46,816 nt of DNA from the NCBI RefSeq assembly GCF_009720745.1, contig NZ_WNKX01000034.1:1-46816 (forward strand). The letters run 5' to 3'. The notes beneath the pieces were generated by a model. The model saw only the letters and a list, made by a program, of their open reading frames with translations. It made no database searches and was not told the DNA's origin. A program made the position numbers and the translations under genes. Source of the stretch: Massilia eburnea (GTDB lineage Bacteria; Pseudomonadota; Gammaproteobacteria; Burkholderiales; Burkholderiaceae_D). Below are positions 25,300 through 33,969 of the stretch, piece by piece. Numbering within the stretch: the stretch's first letter is position 1; the number at the start of each line of letters is the position of its first letter.

Positions 25300-26180
25300 C
25301 AGTACACCCTCTCTTCCAGGATGCGCAGCAAGTACTGGCCATAGCCATTCTTGGCCAGCGGACGGGCAAGCTTTTCGAGCTGTTCAACGCCGATCCATTC
25401 CTGACGGAAGGCAATCTCCTCTGGGCAGGCGACCTTCAGGCCCTGGCGGTTTTCCAGGGTGGCGATGAACTGGCCCGCTTCGAGCAGCGATTCATGGGTA
25501 CCAGTGTCGAGCCAGGCATAGCCGCGCCCCATGATCTCGACATTGAGCTTGCCCTGCTCAAGGTACAAGCGGTTCAGGTCGGTGATTTCCAGTTCACCGC
25601 GCGGCGATGGCTTCAGGCTTTTGGCCAGTTCCGCAACCTGGTTGTCGTAGAAGTACAAGCCGGTCACTGCATAATTCGACTTCGGCTTGGACGGTTTTTC
25701 TTCCAGCGACAGCACGCGGCGCTGCTCGTCGAATTCCGCCACGCCGTAACGCTCAGGATCATGCACGTGGTAGGCGAACACGCTGGCACCCTCGGTGCGG
25801 CCCATGGCATTGCCCAGCAAGTCCTGAAATTCGTGGCCGTAGAAAATGTTATCGCCCAACACCAGTGCCGACGGCGCGCCATCCAGGAAACGTTCGCCAA
25901 TGATGAAAGCCTGGGCCAGGCCATCGGGCGATTCCTGCACGGCGTATTCCAACTTAAGGCCCCATTGCTCGCCGTTGCCCAGCAATTGCTGGAAGCGTGG
26001 CGTATCCTGCGGCGTGGAGATGATCAGGATGTCGCGGATACCGGCCAGCATCAGGGTGCTGAGCGGGTAATAGATCATCGGCTTGTCGAACACCGGCAGC
26101 AACTGCTTGCTGATCGCCAGGGTGGCAGGATGGAGGCGTGTGCCGGAGCCGCCGGCGAGGATGATGCCTTTGCGTTTCAT
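25299..26180 (-). CDS. rfbA: Glucose-1-phosphate thymidylyltransferase
   Basis: The frame encodes 293 residues. The nucleotidyl-transferase signature G-G-S-G-T-R-L-H-P-A-T lies at residue 10, followed by S-K-Q-L-L-P-V-F-D-K-P-M-I-Y-Y-P. It makes dTDP-glucose from dTTP and glucose 1-phosphate, the first step of dTDP-L-rhamnose synthesis. ATG 26180 follows rfbD with an 11-bp gap; the 3' end overlaps rfbC by one base. Confidence 0.97.
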   Translation of the reverse strand: MKRKGIILAGGSGTRLHPATLAISKQLLPVFDKPMIYYPLSTLMLAGIRDILIISTPQDTPRFQQLLGNGEQWGLKLEYAVQESPDGLAQAFIIGERFLDGAPSALVLGDNIFYGHEFQDLLGNAMGRTEGASVFAYHVHDPERYGVAEFDEQRRVLSLEEKPSKPKSNYAVTGLYFYDNQVAELAKSLKPSPRGELEITDLNRLYLEQGKLNVEIMGRGYAWLDTGTHESLLEAGQFIATLENRQGLKVACPEEIAFRQEWIGVEQLEKLARPLAKNGYGQYLLRILEERVY

Positions 26181-26191
26181 TCTTTGTCCGT

Positions 26192-27070
26192 TCAGGAAAG
26201 TTGTTCAATGAGGCGATCGACGTGGATCTTCCAGTCTGGAAGCTGCAGGTCGAGGGCGCCGCTCAGCTTGCTGGTGTCAAGCCGGGAATTCTTTGGCCGC
26301 TTGGCCGGCAGCGGGTATGCTTCGGTCGGGATCGGCTTGATCTGCGCCGGATCAACCTTGATGGCCGCGCCGCGCGCCCTGGCGCGTTCGATCGCATAGC
26401 TGGCCAGGCCGTGCCAGCTGGTGGCGCCCGACGCAGTCAGGTGGTAGATACCGCCGGCCAAGGCACCGCGGCGGTAAGCCGCCAGCGCCAGCGCCGTGAC
26501 ATCGGCGATCAGCTCGGCCGAGGTCGGCGCGCCAATCTGGTCGGCAACCACGTTCAGGCTGTCGCGCTCACCAGCCAGGCGCAGCATGGTCTTGATGAAA
26601 TTACCGCCGTGGGCAGAGAACACCCAGCTGGTACGGAACACCAGGGCCCGGCAGCCGCTGGCCAGGATGGCTTCTTCGCCGGCGCGCTTGCTGCGCCCAT
26701 AGGCGCTTTGCGGCGCGGTAGCGTCGTCTTCCACATACGGCGAATCCTTGTCGCCGTCAAAGACGTAATCGGTCGAGTAATGAACCAGCAAGGCGCCATG
26801 GGCGCTGGCGTACTCGGCCATGGCGGCCACGGCGGCGGCGTTGACCGCCAGCGCGCCGGTCTCGTCGGCCTCGGCGCGGTCAACCGCCGTATAGGCCGAG
26901 GCATTGACGATGACGTCGGCGCCTTGCTGCGCAAGCACCTGCTTCACCGCAGCCAGGTCGCCCAGGTCCAGCCCATCGCGGCCCAGCGCCACCAGCTCTC
27001 CCAAGGGCAGCAGGGTACGCTGCAACTCCTGGCCAACCTGGCCATTCTTGCCGATCAGGAGGATCTTCAT
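26192..27070 (-). CDS. rfbD: dTDP-4-dehydrorhamnose reductase
   Basis: The frame encodes 292 residues. The NADPH site is G-K-N-G-Q-V-G near residue 7; Y-G-R-S-K is the Y-x3-K active pair, with D-Y-V-F-D-G upstream. It reduces the 4-keto group, giving dTDP-L-rhamnose. The start is ATG 27070, which overlaps the rfbB stop by 4 bp; an upstream in-frame extension to 27148 is shadow sequence. Confidence 0.97.
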   Translation of the reverse strand: MKILLIGKNGQVGQELQRTLLPLGELVALGRDGLDLGDLAAVKQVLAQQGADVIVNASAYTAVDRAEADETGALAVNAAAVAAMAEYASAHGALLVHYSTDYVFDGDKDSPYVEDDATAPQSAYGRSKRAGEEAILASGCRALVFRTSWVFSAHGGNFIKTMLRLAGERDSLNVVADQIGAPTSAELIADVTALALAAYRRGALAGGIYHLTASGATSWHGLASYAIERARARGAAIKVDPAQIKPIPTEAYPLPAKRPKNSRLDTSKLSGALDLQLPDWKIHVDRLIEQLS

Positions 27071-28125
27071 GCGTATTGCTTCTCGACCCAGTTGCGATAA
27101 TTGCCGCTGGTGACATTCTGCACCCAGTCCGCATTGGCCAGATACCACTGCACGGTCTTGCGGATGCCGGTCTCGAAGGTCTCGGCCGGCTTCCAGCCCA
27201 GTTCACGTTCCAGCTTGCTCGCGTCGATGGCGTAGCGCTTGTCGTGGCCCGGACGGTCCTTGACGAAGGTGATCTGGGTCTTGTACGACTGCGCGTCGCT
27301 GCGGGGCTGCAGTTCGTCGAGGATGGCGCACAGGGTGTGCACGACATCGAGGTTGGCCTTCTCGTTCCAGCCGCCGACATTATAAGTTTCGCCCAGCACG
27401 CCCGCTTCCAGCACGCGGCGGATGGCGCTGCAATGGTCCTTGACGTACAGCCAGTCGCGGATCTGCTGGCCGTCGCCATAGATTGGCAAGGCCTTGCCCG
27501 ACAGCGCGTTGTGGATCACCAGGGGAATCAGCTTTTCCGGGAAATGGTAAGGACCGTAATTGTTCGAGCAATTGGTGGTCAGCACCGGCATGCCATAGGT
27601 ATGGTGGTAGGCGCGCACCAGGTGGTCGCTGGCCGCCTTGCTGGCAGAGTAAGGGCTGTTCGGTTCATAACGGTGCTGCTCGGTGAAGGCCGGCGCATCC
27701 GGCTCCAGAGACCCGTACACTTCGTCAGTCGACACGTGCAGGAAACGGAAGGCGGCTTTGGCCTCGCCTTCCAGGGCGCCCCAGTAGGCGCGCGCAGCTT
27801 CCAGCAGGTTGAAGGTGCCGACGATGTTAGTCTGGATGAATTCGCCAGGGCCGAGAATCGAACGGTCAACGTGGCTTTCCGCAGCAAAATTCAGGATCGC
27901 ACGCGGCTGGTGTTCAGCCAGCAGGGCCGCAACACGCTGCTTGTCGCCGATGTCGGCGCGTACGAATACATGGTTCGCATTGCCTTCCAGGCTGCGCAGG
28001 TTGTCCAGGTTGCCCGCGTAGGTCAGGGCGTCGATATTAACGACTTTCTCGTCAGATTGCGCCAGCCAGTCGAGGACGAAGTTGCTACCGATGAAGCCGG
28101 CGCCGCCGGTTACCAAAATAGTCAT
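27067..28125 (-). CDS. rfbB: dTDP-glucose 4,6-dehydratase
   Basis: The frame encodes 352 residues, an extended SDR. The NAD site is G-G-A-G-F-I-G-S-N-F at residue 7, the active site S-T-D-E-V-Y-G with Y-S-A-S-K, and N-C-S-N-N-Y-G-P-Y is typical of RmlB. It converts dTDP-glucose to dTDP-4-keto-6-deoxyglucose. It lies 4 bp downstream of the first GT2 gene and overlaps rfbD by 4 bp. Confidence 0.97.
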   Translation of the reverse strand: MTILVTGGAGFIGSNFVLDWLAQSDEKVVNIDALTYAGNLDNLRSLEGNANHVFVRADIGDKQRVAALLAEHQPRAILNFAAESHVDRSILGPGEFIQTNIVGTFNLLEAARAYWGALEGEAKAAFRFLHVSTDEVYGSLEPDAPAFTEQHRYEPNSPYSASKAASDHLVRAYHHTYGMPVLTTNCSNNYGPYHFPEKLIPLVIHNALSGKALPIYGDGQQIRDWLYVKDHCSAIRRVLEAGVLGETYNVGGWNEKANLDVVHTLCAILDELQPRSDAQSYKTQITFVKDRPGHDKRYAIDASKLERELGWKPAETFETGIRKTVQWYLANADWVQNVTSGNYRNWVEKQYA

Positions 28126-28129
28126 ATTG

Positions 28130-29068
28130 TCAGATCTTCTTAAAAATTGCCGCCGCTAGTAGGCCGAGATTGCCCAATAGTGTTTGGCGGTAAATACCGG
28201 ATTTCTTCAAACCAATCAGCCGTGGCACCAACGACCGCTTTCTGGCCTGGGCCAATAAATCCAGCGTGTGGCGGCTTTCCGGCGTGAGGTGGGGATGCAA
28301 ATGTTGCAATGCTACCAAATGACGGTCATTCCAGGTGCGCAAGTGCCCCCGCCACAACATACGAATGCGCACCAGACGTGCGGCCCAGGTCGAATTCGTA
28401 CCGACAGCATTATTGTCATGCTGGCGATAACGCAGCGAGGGATAGGCATCGTAATTCACCACGCCTCCGCAGCCTGTCACCACCATATAGGCCCAGCTGT
28501 CATGCGAGACCACTTCCACATTTTCCCCTGCCTTACACAGCAGGCGGCGCGCAGCGTCGTTGAACACCATGGTGTTGGCGCCGGCAATACTCTGGATCAA
28601 AGCATTGGCAAAGCTGGGCGGCTTGGAAAACAGAGGCGACAGGCCCATGTCGCGGTTCCCTGCATCGACCAGGCGGGTGCGCGAACAATACAGCGCCGGA
28701 ACACCCTCGGGAACACTGCGCAGCCATGCTACCGCCCGCTGCAATTTATCAGCCTCCCAAATGTCATCCTGATCCGAAAATGCATAAAATTCAGCCTGAA
28801 TATCGTTCCTGCACGCCAAGGAAAGGAAATTCGAAACGAATCCTTCCGCAGGGCCATAATTAATGGAAATACGCCCATTCCCCCACTTCTCCTGGTAACG
28901 CTCCAGGATCGTGTGCGTATTGTCGTGCGAGCCATCATCGGATACCCACACTTCCCAATTTCTGTGCGTTTGCCCTTCAATGGAGTCCAGTTGCTCTGAC
29001 AAATAATGTTGTCCATGATACGTACAAAGCAAAATTGCCACTTTTGGCAGAGCGTCGTTAACATCCAT
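28130..29068 (-). CDS. Family 2 glycosyltransferase, probable rhamnosyltransferase (copy A)
   Basis: The frame encodes 312 residues, a soluble GT-A fold enzyme. The N-terminus V-A-I-L-L-C-T-Y-H-G-Q and S-D-D-G-S form the nucleotide-sugar site; F-S-D-Q-D-D-I-W is the metal-binding D-x-D region. This type often transfers L-rhamnose from dTDP-Rha, and the rfb genes follow 4 bp downstream, but donor specificity is inferred. It is a close paralogue of copy B at 30311-31264, about 60 percent identical by eye. AGAGG lies upstream of ATG 29068. Confidence 0.87.
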   Translation of the reverse strand: MDVNDALPKVAILLCTYHGQHYLSEQLDSIEGQTHRNWEVWVSDDGSHDNTHTILERYQEKWGNGRISINYGPAEGFVSNFLSLACRNDIQAEFYAFSDQDDIWEADKLQRAVAWLRSVPEGVPALYCSRTRLVDAGNRDMGLSPLFSKPPSFANALIQSIAGANTMVFNDAARRLLCKAGENVEVVSHDSWAYMVVTGCGGVVNYDAYPSLRYRQHDNNAVGTNSTWAARLVRIRMLWRGHLRTWNDRHLVALQHLHPHLTPESRHTLDLLAQARKRSLVPRLIGLKKSGIYRQTLLGNLGLLAAAIFKKI

Positions 29069-29194
29069 AATAAAGAGACCTCTTCGCTTGGAGGCACATT
29101 AGCCCACCAAACTTATTTCTTTCGCTGGAATGGGACCTACCGACCACCAAAACCCAGCACGAACATTCTGCAAGCCATTGAAAATTTGGCCAAT

Positions 29195-29224
29195 ATTCTA
29201 ACATCTTGACACAAGTGCCGGCAA
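29195..29224 (-). promoter_or_regulatory. Candidate internal promoter upstream of the first GT2 gene
   Basis: In the 225-bp gap between galE and GT2 copy A, TTGCCG (29219-29224, read on minus) is followed after 18 nt by TAGAAT (29195-29200). It could transcribe GT2-rfbBDAC-wzm-wzt independently of galE. The match is moderate and unsupported by other evidence. Confidence 0.35.
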
Positions 29225-29293
29225 ACCAGTCCAAACTGGCATGCACATTGCAATTTAGGCTTTCGCCCGCCTCAAGTAAACCACCTGGCCATC

Positions 29294-30301
29294 TCAGTCG
29301 TACCCCTTCGGATTTTGCTTCTGCCAATTCCAATGATCGCGGCACATGACCTCCAGGCCCCGCTCCGCCTTCCAGCCCAGGTCGCGCTCGGCCCTGTCCG
29401 GGTTGGCATAGCAAACCGCCACATCGCCGGGGCGCCTTGGGGAGATGCGATACGGAATTGCCTGCCCGCTGGCGCTTTCGAAAGCCTTGACCACCTCCAG
29501 AACGCTGTAACCGTTGCCGGTGCCGAGATTGATTGCAGTGCATTGCGGCGCGTCGAGCCGCTGCAAGGCCTTCAGGTGCCCCGCTGCCAGGTCCACCACA
29601 TGTATATAGTCGCGCACGCCCGTTCCGTCGCTGGTCGGGTAATCGTTGCCCCAAACGTTCAGGAATTCACGCCTGCCAACCGCCACCTGCGCCACAAAAG
29701 GCATCAGGTTGTTCGGCACGCCCTGCGGATTTTCGCCGATCAGGCCGCTTTCATGCGCGCCTACAGGGTTGAAATAGCGCAGGATCGCAATGCGCCAGCT
29801 TGGGTCGGCGCGATAAACGTCGCGCAGCATGTCTTCAATGAAAAGCTTGCTGCGGCCATATGGATTGGTTGCCGAAAGCGGATGATCCTCGGTCAGGGGC
29901 AGGCGCTGCGGTTCGCCATATACGGTCGCCGAAGAACTGAAAACGAGGGTGCGCACGCCGCAGTCACGCATCGCCATCAGCAAACGATGGGTGCCAATCA
30001 CATTGCAGTCATAGTAGGCCAGAGGCTGTTCAACCGACTCGCCAACTGCTTTCAGGCCGGCAAAGTGCACCACCGCCTCGCACTGGTAGCGACGCAAGGC
30101 CGCTGCAACGGCAGCCTGGTCACGGATATCGCCCTCCACCAGCGTGGGCCGACGGCCGGTGATGCGCTCGATTCGCGCCAATGCTTCCGGGTGGCTGTTA
30201 CTGAAATTATCGAACACCACGATCTCGTGCCCGGCCTCAATCAGTTCCACACAGGTGTGGGAACCAATATAGCCTGCTCCGCCAGTAACCAGGATCTTCA
30301 T
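29294..30301 (-). CDS. galE: UDP-glucose 4-epimerase GalE
   Basis: The frame encodes 335 residues. The NAD site is G-G-A-G-Y-I-G-S-H-T at residue 7; F-S-S-S-A-T-V-Y-G and Y-G-R-S-K carry the active Ser and Tyr/Lys; V-R-D-Y-I-H-V-V-D-L is the classical GalE motif. It interconverts UDP-glucose and UDP-galactose (or the GlcNAc/GalNAc pair). It lies between two paralogous GT2 genes, 9 bp after copy B, and supplies donor sugar for the glycan. Confidence 0.96.
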   Translation of the reverse strand: MKILVTGGAGYIGSHTCVELIEAGHEIVVFDNFSNSHPEALARIERITGRRPTLVEGDIRDQAAVAAALRRYQCEAVVHFAGLKAVGESVEQPLAYYDCNVIGTHRLLMAMRDCGVRTLVFSSSATVYGEPQRLPLTEDHPLSATNPYGRSKLFIEDMLRDVYRADPSWRIAILRYFNPVGAHESGLIGENPQGVPNNLMPFVAQVAVGRREFLNVWGNDYPTSDGTGVRDYIHVVDLAAGHLKALQRLDAPQCTAINLGTGNGYSVLEVVKAFESASGQAIPYRISPRRPGDVAVCYANPDRAERDLGWKAERGLEVMCRDHWNWQKQNPKGYD

Positions 30302-30310
30302 GTAATGTGC

Positions 30311-31264
30311 TCAGACTTTATTAAAGATGGCAGCCGCCAGCAGGCCGATATTGCCGAGCCGGGTCTGGCGATGCACGCCGCTGCGATTCAAATTGAACAA
30401 GCGCGGCAGTAAGGACATCTTACGCGCCGCGACAAACTGCCTGAGTATTTCGCGGTTTTCCGCTGTCAGCCTGCTATCCAATCGGCCCAAAGCCTCGATA
30501 TGGACGTTGTTCCAAATCCGGAAGCGGCCCTGCCATTGCATTCCCAGGCGCTTGAACCGCGCCCGCCACCCATCATTCATACCGATGACATTCGCTCCAT
30601 GCTGCCGATAGCGAAGGGTCGGTACCTCGTCATAAAAGACCTTTCCGCCACAACCGGTTACCACCATATATGTCCACCAGTCGTGGGTAATAATCGAACA
30701 TTGCTGACCTGCCACCTGCATTAAAGCCCGCGCGGCTTGATTGAACACCATGGTATTACCGCCCGCAATGCTCTGGATTAAGGCGTTGGCAAAACATGGG
30801 GGCCTGCTGAATAATGGGGATAAACCGATTTCCTTATTATCGCCATCCACCAGCCTGGTGCGTCCGCAATATAATGCCGGCATATCGGACGGAACGCTTT
30901 TTAGCCAGTGCACCGCACGTTCCAGTTTCTCCGCTTCCCAAATATCGTCCTGGTCCGAGTAGGCATAATAATCAGCCTCGATATTTTTATTGCAAATCAG
31001 CGCCAGGAAATTGGCTTCAAAGCCCGCTTTTGGGCCGGAAAGGAGCGACAGACGCCCGGCGGGCCATTTGGACTGGTAGCCTTCAAGAATCGTCCTGGTG
31101 GCGTCACTTGAGCCGTCGTCCGAAGCCCAGACCGCCCAGTTGTCGTGCGTCTGAATCGCGAACGAGTCAAGTTGTTCAGCGAGGTACTGCTGCCCGTTGT
31201 AGGTTCCAAGCAGAATCGCGACCTTGGCTGGTCCACCAACATTTTTTGCATTTAGTTGGTCCAC
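30311..31264 (-). CDS. Family 2 glycosyltransferase, probable rhamnosyltransferase (copy B)
   Basis: The frame encodes 317 residues. It shares with copy A the sequence V-A-I-L-L-G-T-Y-N-G-Q, S-D-D-G-S, Y-S-D-Q-D-D-I-W-E-A, A-L-I-Q-S-I-A-G and the C-terminal L-G-N-I-G-L-L-A-A-A-I-F. The start is inferred as GTG 31264, with GGGAGG 4 nt upstream; a TTG at 31318 would add 18 residues but has no ribosome site. No in-frame ATG exists near the beginning. It is the first gene of the polysaccharide operon and lies 9 bp before galE. Donor and linkage are unknown. Confidence 0.85.
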   Translation of the reverse strand: MDQLNAKNVGGPAKVAILLGTYNGQQYLAEQLDSFAIQTHDNWAVWASDDGSSDATRTILEGYQSKWPAGRLSLLSGPKAGFEANFLALICNKNIEADYYAYSDQDDIWEAEKLERAVHWLKSVPSDMPALYCGRTRLVDGDNKEIGLSPLFSRPPCFANALIQSIAGGNTMVFNQAARALMQVAGQQCSIITHDWWTYMVVTGCGGKVFYDEVPTLRYRQHGANVIGMNDGWRARFKRLGMQWQGRFRIWNNVHIEALGRLDSRLTAENREILRQFVAARKMSLLPRLFNLNRSGVHRQTRLGNIGLLAAAIFNKV

Positions 31265-31268
31265 CAAC
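31229..31268. repeat. 12-bp direct repeat across the GT2 copy B start
   Basis: TGGTCCACCAAC occurs at 31229-31240 and again at 31257-31268, 28 bp apart. The second copy covers the GTG start codon, and both lie in the first 12 codons or just before. Meaning unknown: chance, a small duplication at the 5' end of the gene, or an element affecting initiation. Confidence 0.55.
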
Positions 31269-31612
31269 CCTCCCAAACAGTTAAATCGGCGCAGTATATC
31301 AAGCCTGCAAATTATCAATCTACTACAAAATATTCGCGCCGCAGCATATTCAAATGAACATTAATGACATATTGTCACATGACAAACTTGCTGCGCCGCC
31401 ACATAAGTCAGCAATGATAACCCAGCCTGGGAACCAGGGTCGTTTTTTTGCCTAGCGGCAATCAAGCACTTCAGCGTCTGCAGCGCGCAGGGCGCAGCGT
31501 GCCGATGAGTTGCGGCGGCATTTCCTGCATGGCGGTGCGCATGCCGCTGAAGTCGGGCTTTCCGTGCCTTCCGGCGCGGCATTGTGCATGGTGTCGAGTC
31601 AGGGATGCGGTA
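31265..31612. other. 348-bp intergenic region upstream of the polysaccharide operon
   Basis: There is no convincing gene here. The left part (31265-31400) is AT-rich and should hold the promoter for the minus-strand glycan operon. It contains alternating inverted repeats TGACA (31365-31369), TGTCA (31373-31377) and TGACA (31380-31384), an operator-like layout. At 31426-31438 a short stem CCTGG/CCAGG is followed by seven T (31443-31449), which looks like a terminator for plus-strand transcription, although no plus-strand gene lies upstream. The GC-rich right part (31450-31612) shows nothing recognisable. Confidence 0.5.
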
Positions 31613-32812
31613 TCAGGCCGCCGTGGCTTTCCGCAGGGCCTTGGCGGCGTACATGGCCTGGTCGGCATGCCGCATCAGCTGGTCGATCACTTCGCCGTGT
31701 TCGGGATACAGAGCGATGCCGATGCTGGCGTGCGGCTGCAAGGTGCGGCCGGACAGCGCCAGCGGGGTGGCGATCACCTGCCGGATCTTGCCAGCCACCG
31801 CCTCGGCCTGGGCCAGGTCGGCCACGTTCTCCAGCAGGGCCACGAACTCGTCGCCGCCGATGCGCGCCACGGTGTCAGCCTCGCGCACGCAGGAGGTGAT
31901 GCGGCGCGCTATCGCATGCAGCAGTTGGTCGCCCACCAGATGGCCGTGCTCATCGTTGACCTGCTTGAAATCGTCCAGGTCGATGAACAGCAAGGCACCA
32001 CGCGACTGGCCGCGCCGGCAGCGCGCGATGGCCGACAGGATGCGGTCCTGGAACAGACGGCGGTTGGGCAGGCCGGTCAGCTCGTCGTAGCGCGCCGCGT
32101 GCGACAGGTCAGCGTGCAGCGCCAGCCTTTCGATCACGGCGCCGGCCTGGCCGGCGGCAAATTCCAGCAAGTCGATTTCCTGCGCCGACAGGGCGCCCGG
32201 GCGCTGCAGGTCCAGCCGCATCTCGCCGAAGGCGATGCCGGAGGCCGGCAGGGTAACGTGGCGCCAGCCGGCCGCCTCGTGCGGCGCTGCGTCCTCGTGC
32301 GCGCTGGCATAGGCAACGCGCTCGCCCGGCTGCAGCACAACCACCATGCCGCGCAAGGGCAGCAGGTCGCGCAGGATCTCGTCGAAGGCGCGAAACAGTT
32401 CCGGCAGCGCCTCGGCGCGGTGGGCTGCCGTCGCCAGGGACAGCATGCCGGCCTGGCGCAGCTCCGCCATTTTGCGCTCACTGACATCGCGCGCCACCCC
32501 GATGCGCAGGCGATCCTGCGGCGACCAGCGCGCGGTCCACATGATGTGGGCCACGCTGCCATCCTTGCGCAGGTAGCGGTTCTCGAAGCCCAGGCCGGGG
32601 CGGCCATTCAGCACATGGCCCATTTCGGCAATGGTGCGCTCCTTGTCGTCCGGGTGGATGAAGTCGAGGATGACGCGGCCGATCATTTCTTCCGGCGCAT
32701 AGCCGAAAATTGCCCGGCAGGCAGGATTGACAAAAGCAATACGCCCGCCCTCTTCCACCATGAAGACGGCATCCAGCAAAAGCTCGGGCAGGCGTTCCAG
32801 TGCGCTAGTCAT
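31613..32812 (-). CDS. PAS-GGDEF diguanylate cyclase
   Basis: The frame encodes 399 residues. A PAS domain (about 10-125) with F-V-N-P-A-C-R-A-I-F-G-Y is followed by a GAF-like region (about 130-230) and a GGDEF domain (about 240-395). The catalytic motif is intact, R-I-G-G-D-E-F, and the inhibitory I-site R-E-A-D lies exactly five residues before it. So it should make c-di-GMP from two GTP under product inhibition. There are no membrane helices; the sensor input is cytosolic. The start is ATG 32812, which overlaps the aminotransferase stop (ATGA); an upstream ATG at 32848 is inside that gene. No EAL domain is present. Confidence 0.93.
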   Translation of the reverse strand: MTSALERLPELLLDAVFMVEEGGRIAFVNPACRAIFGYAPEEMIGRVILDFIHPDDKERTIAEMGHVLNGRPGLGFENRYLRKDGSVAHIMWTARWSPQDRLRIGVARDVSERKMAELRQAGMLSLATAAHRAEALPELFRAFDEILRDLLPLRGMVVVLQPGERVAYASAHEDAAPHEAAGWRHVTLPASGIAFGEMRLDLQRPGALSAQEIDLLEFAAGQAGAVIERLALHADLSHAARYDELTGLPNRRLFQDRILSAIARCRRGQSRGALLFIDLDDFKQVNDEHGHLVGDQLLHAIARRITSCVREADTVARIGGDEFVALLENVADLAQAEAVAGKIRQVIATPLALSGRTLQPHASIGIALYPEHGEVIDQLMRHADQAMYAAKALRKATAA

Positions 32813-33969
32813 GAGACGAGCATACAGCACTCGGCTATCTTTTGGCATGCCAGCCGCAGGTTCGCCGGCGCGATTGTGACAGGCGGCAGCAGCCGCAGCT
32901 GGCGGTTATGAAAGCCAATACACACCCCCGCCCCCAGTACAGCCCTGGCGCAGGCCGCCGCCTGTTCAGCTGTCGGGAAAGTCAGAATCCACATTGCGCC
33001 CTTGCCGCTCAGGACAATGGGGCCTTCGGCCAGCGCCGGCAACAGCTGCTGCTGCACCGTGCTTTCGATCGCCCGCACCCGGGCCTCCGGCTCAAGCGCC
33101 CTCAGGCAGGACAAGGTCGCCTTGACCGCTGCCGCTGCCAAGGCATTGTTGGAGAAGGTGCTGCCCAACAGCATGCGCGGCGCAATCGCGATACCGTCCC
33201 GTACCGCCACGCCGGCCACCGGAAAACCGTTGCCGCAAGCCTTGCCGAACACAATAATGTCCGGCCGCACGCCGTGCTGCAGGAAACAGAAACTGGGGCC
33301 GGTCCGGTGGAAACCAGTTAACACTTCGTCGTACACCAGCAACGCTCCATGCTGTGCGGCCAAAGCACTTAGCGCCTGGTAAAAGACGGGCCCGCCCTCC
33401 CAGCCAAAGGAAGTGGCATGGACCGGTTCCACGAAAATTGCCGCGATCCCGCCGCGGCGCAGGCGCACCCCAGCCTCGGCAAGCGTCTGCGCCTCATCGA
33501 CGCCGCGGCCGCAGGGTACCCGGTGCACCTGCGGAATGGCCAGGCCATCGCCATTATCCCAGCCCAGGGCAGCGGTGAAAAAGGATTTGCCGTGCATGGC
33601 CCCGGCAAACCCCACGGCCCCGTTCCGCGCCGTCAGGGTGCGCGCGATGCGCAAGGCCTGTTCGTTCGCTTCCATGCCGGTCGAGGCCAGGCTGGCCAGG
33701 AGGTAGCCTTCCGGCAGGAAGCCATTCATGGCCGCGCGCATTTCCTGTACCATGGGCGTAGCGTAGCCGCCGGTGATCCATACCTTGTCGAGCTGTCGCT
33801 GGAGCGCGTCGCGCACGTCCGGATGGCGATGCCCCAGCCACACAGTGCCATGCGCGGTAAACAAATCAATCAGGGTTCGGCCATCGGCGGTATGCAGCAC
33901 GTCGCCCTGCGCATCGACGATGCTGAAGGAGTCCAAATTGCTTGATGCAGTTGCCGCAGTTCCACTCAT
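32809..33969 (-). CDS. Class III PLP-dependent aminotransferase
   Basis: The frame encodes 386 residues of fold type I, similar to glutamate-1-semialdehyde aminomutase and acetylornithine-type enzymes. It has F-T-A-H-G-T-V-W-L-G-H at the N-terminus, Y-D-E-V-L-T-G-F before the PLP site, and the PLP-binding lysine K243 in V-F-G-K-A-C-G-N-G-F-P. Class III is the GSA/omega-aminotransferase class, not the DegT sugar aminotransferase class. Substrate is unknown. The start at ATG 33969 overlaps the divergent GNAT gene by 32 bp; the stop overlaps the GGDEF start by 4 bp. A long in-frame extension upstream to 34338 is shadow of the GNAT gene. Confidence 0.88.
   Translation of the reverse strand: MSGTAATASSNLDSFSIVDAQGDVLHTADGRTLIDLFTAHGTVWLGHRHPDVRDALQRQLDKVWITGGYATPMVQEMRAAMNGFLPEGYLLASLASTGMEANEQALRIARTLTARNGAVGFAGAMHGKSFFTAALGWDNGDGLAIPQVHRVPCGRGVDEAQTLAEAGVRLRRGGIAAIFVEPVHATSFGWEGGPVFYQALSALAAQHGALLVYDEVLTGFHRTGPSFCFLQHGVRPDIIVFGKACGNGFPVAGVAVRDGIAIAPRMLLGSTFSNNALAAAAVKATLSCLRALEPEARVRAIESTVQQQLLPALAEGPIVLSGKGAMWILTFPTAEQAAACARAVLGAGVCIGFHNRQLRLLPPVTIAPANLRLACQKIAECCMLVS

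Noticed and set aside
31426..31449. Terminator-like hairpin plus seven T on the plus strand
   Set aside because: The stem is only 5 bp and no plus-strand gene ends upstream of it; kept only as a note in the intergenic entry.
31361..31582. A 73-codon minus-strand frame in the intergenic region upstream of the glycan operon
   Set aside because: It spans the AT-rich promoter region, has no ribosome site and shows no protein-like pattern.
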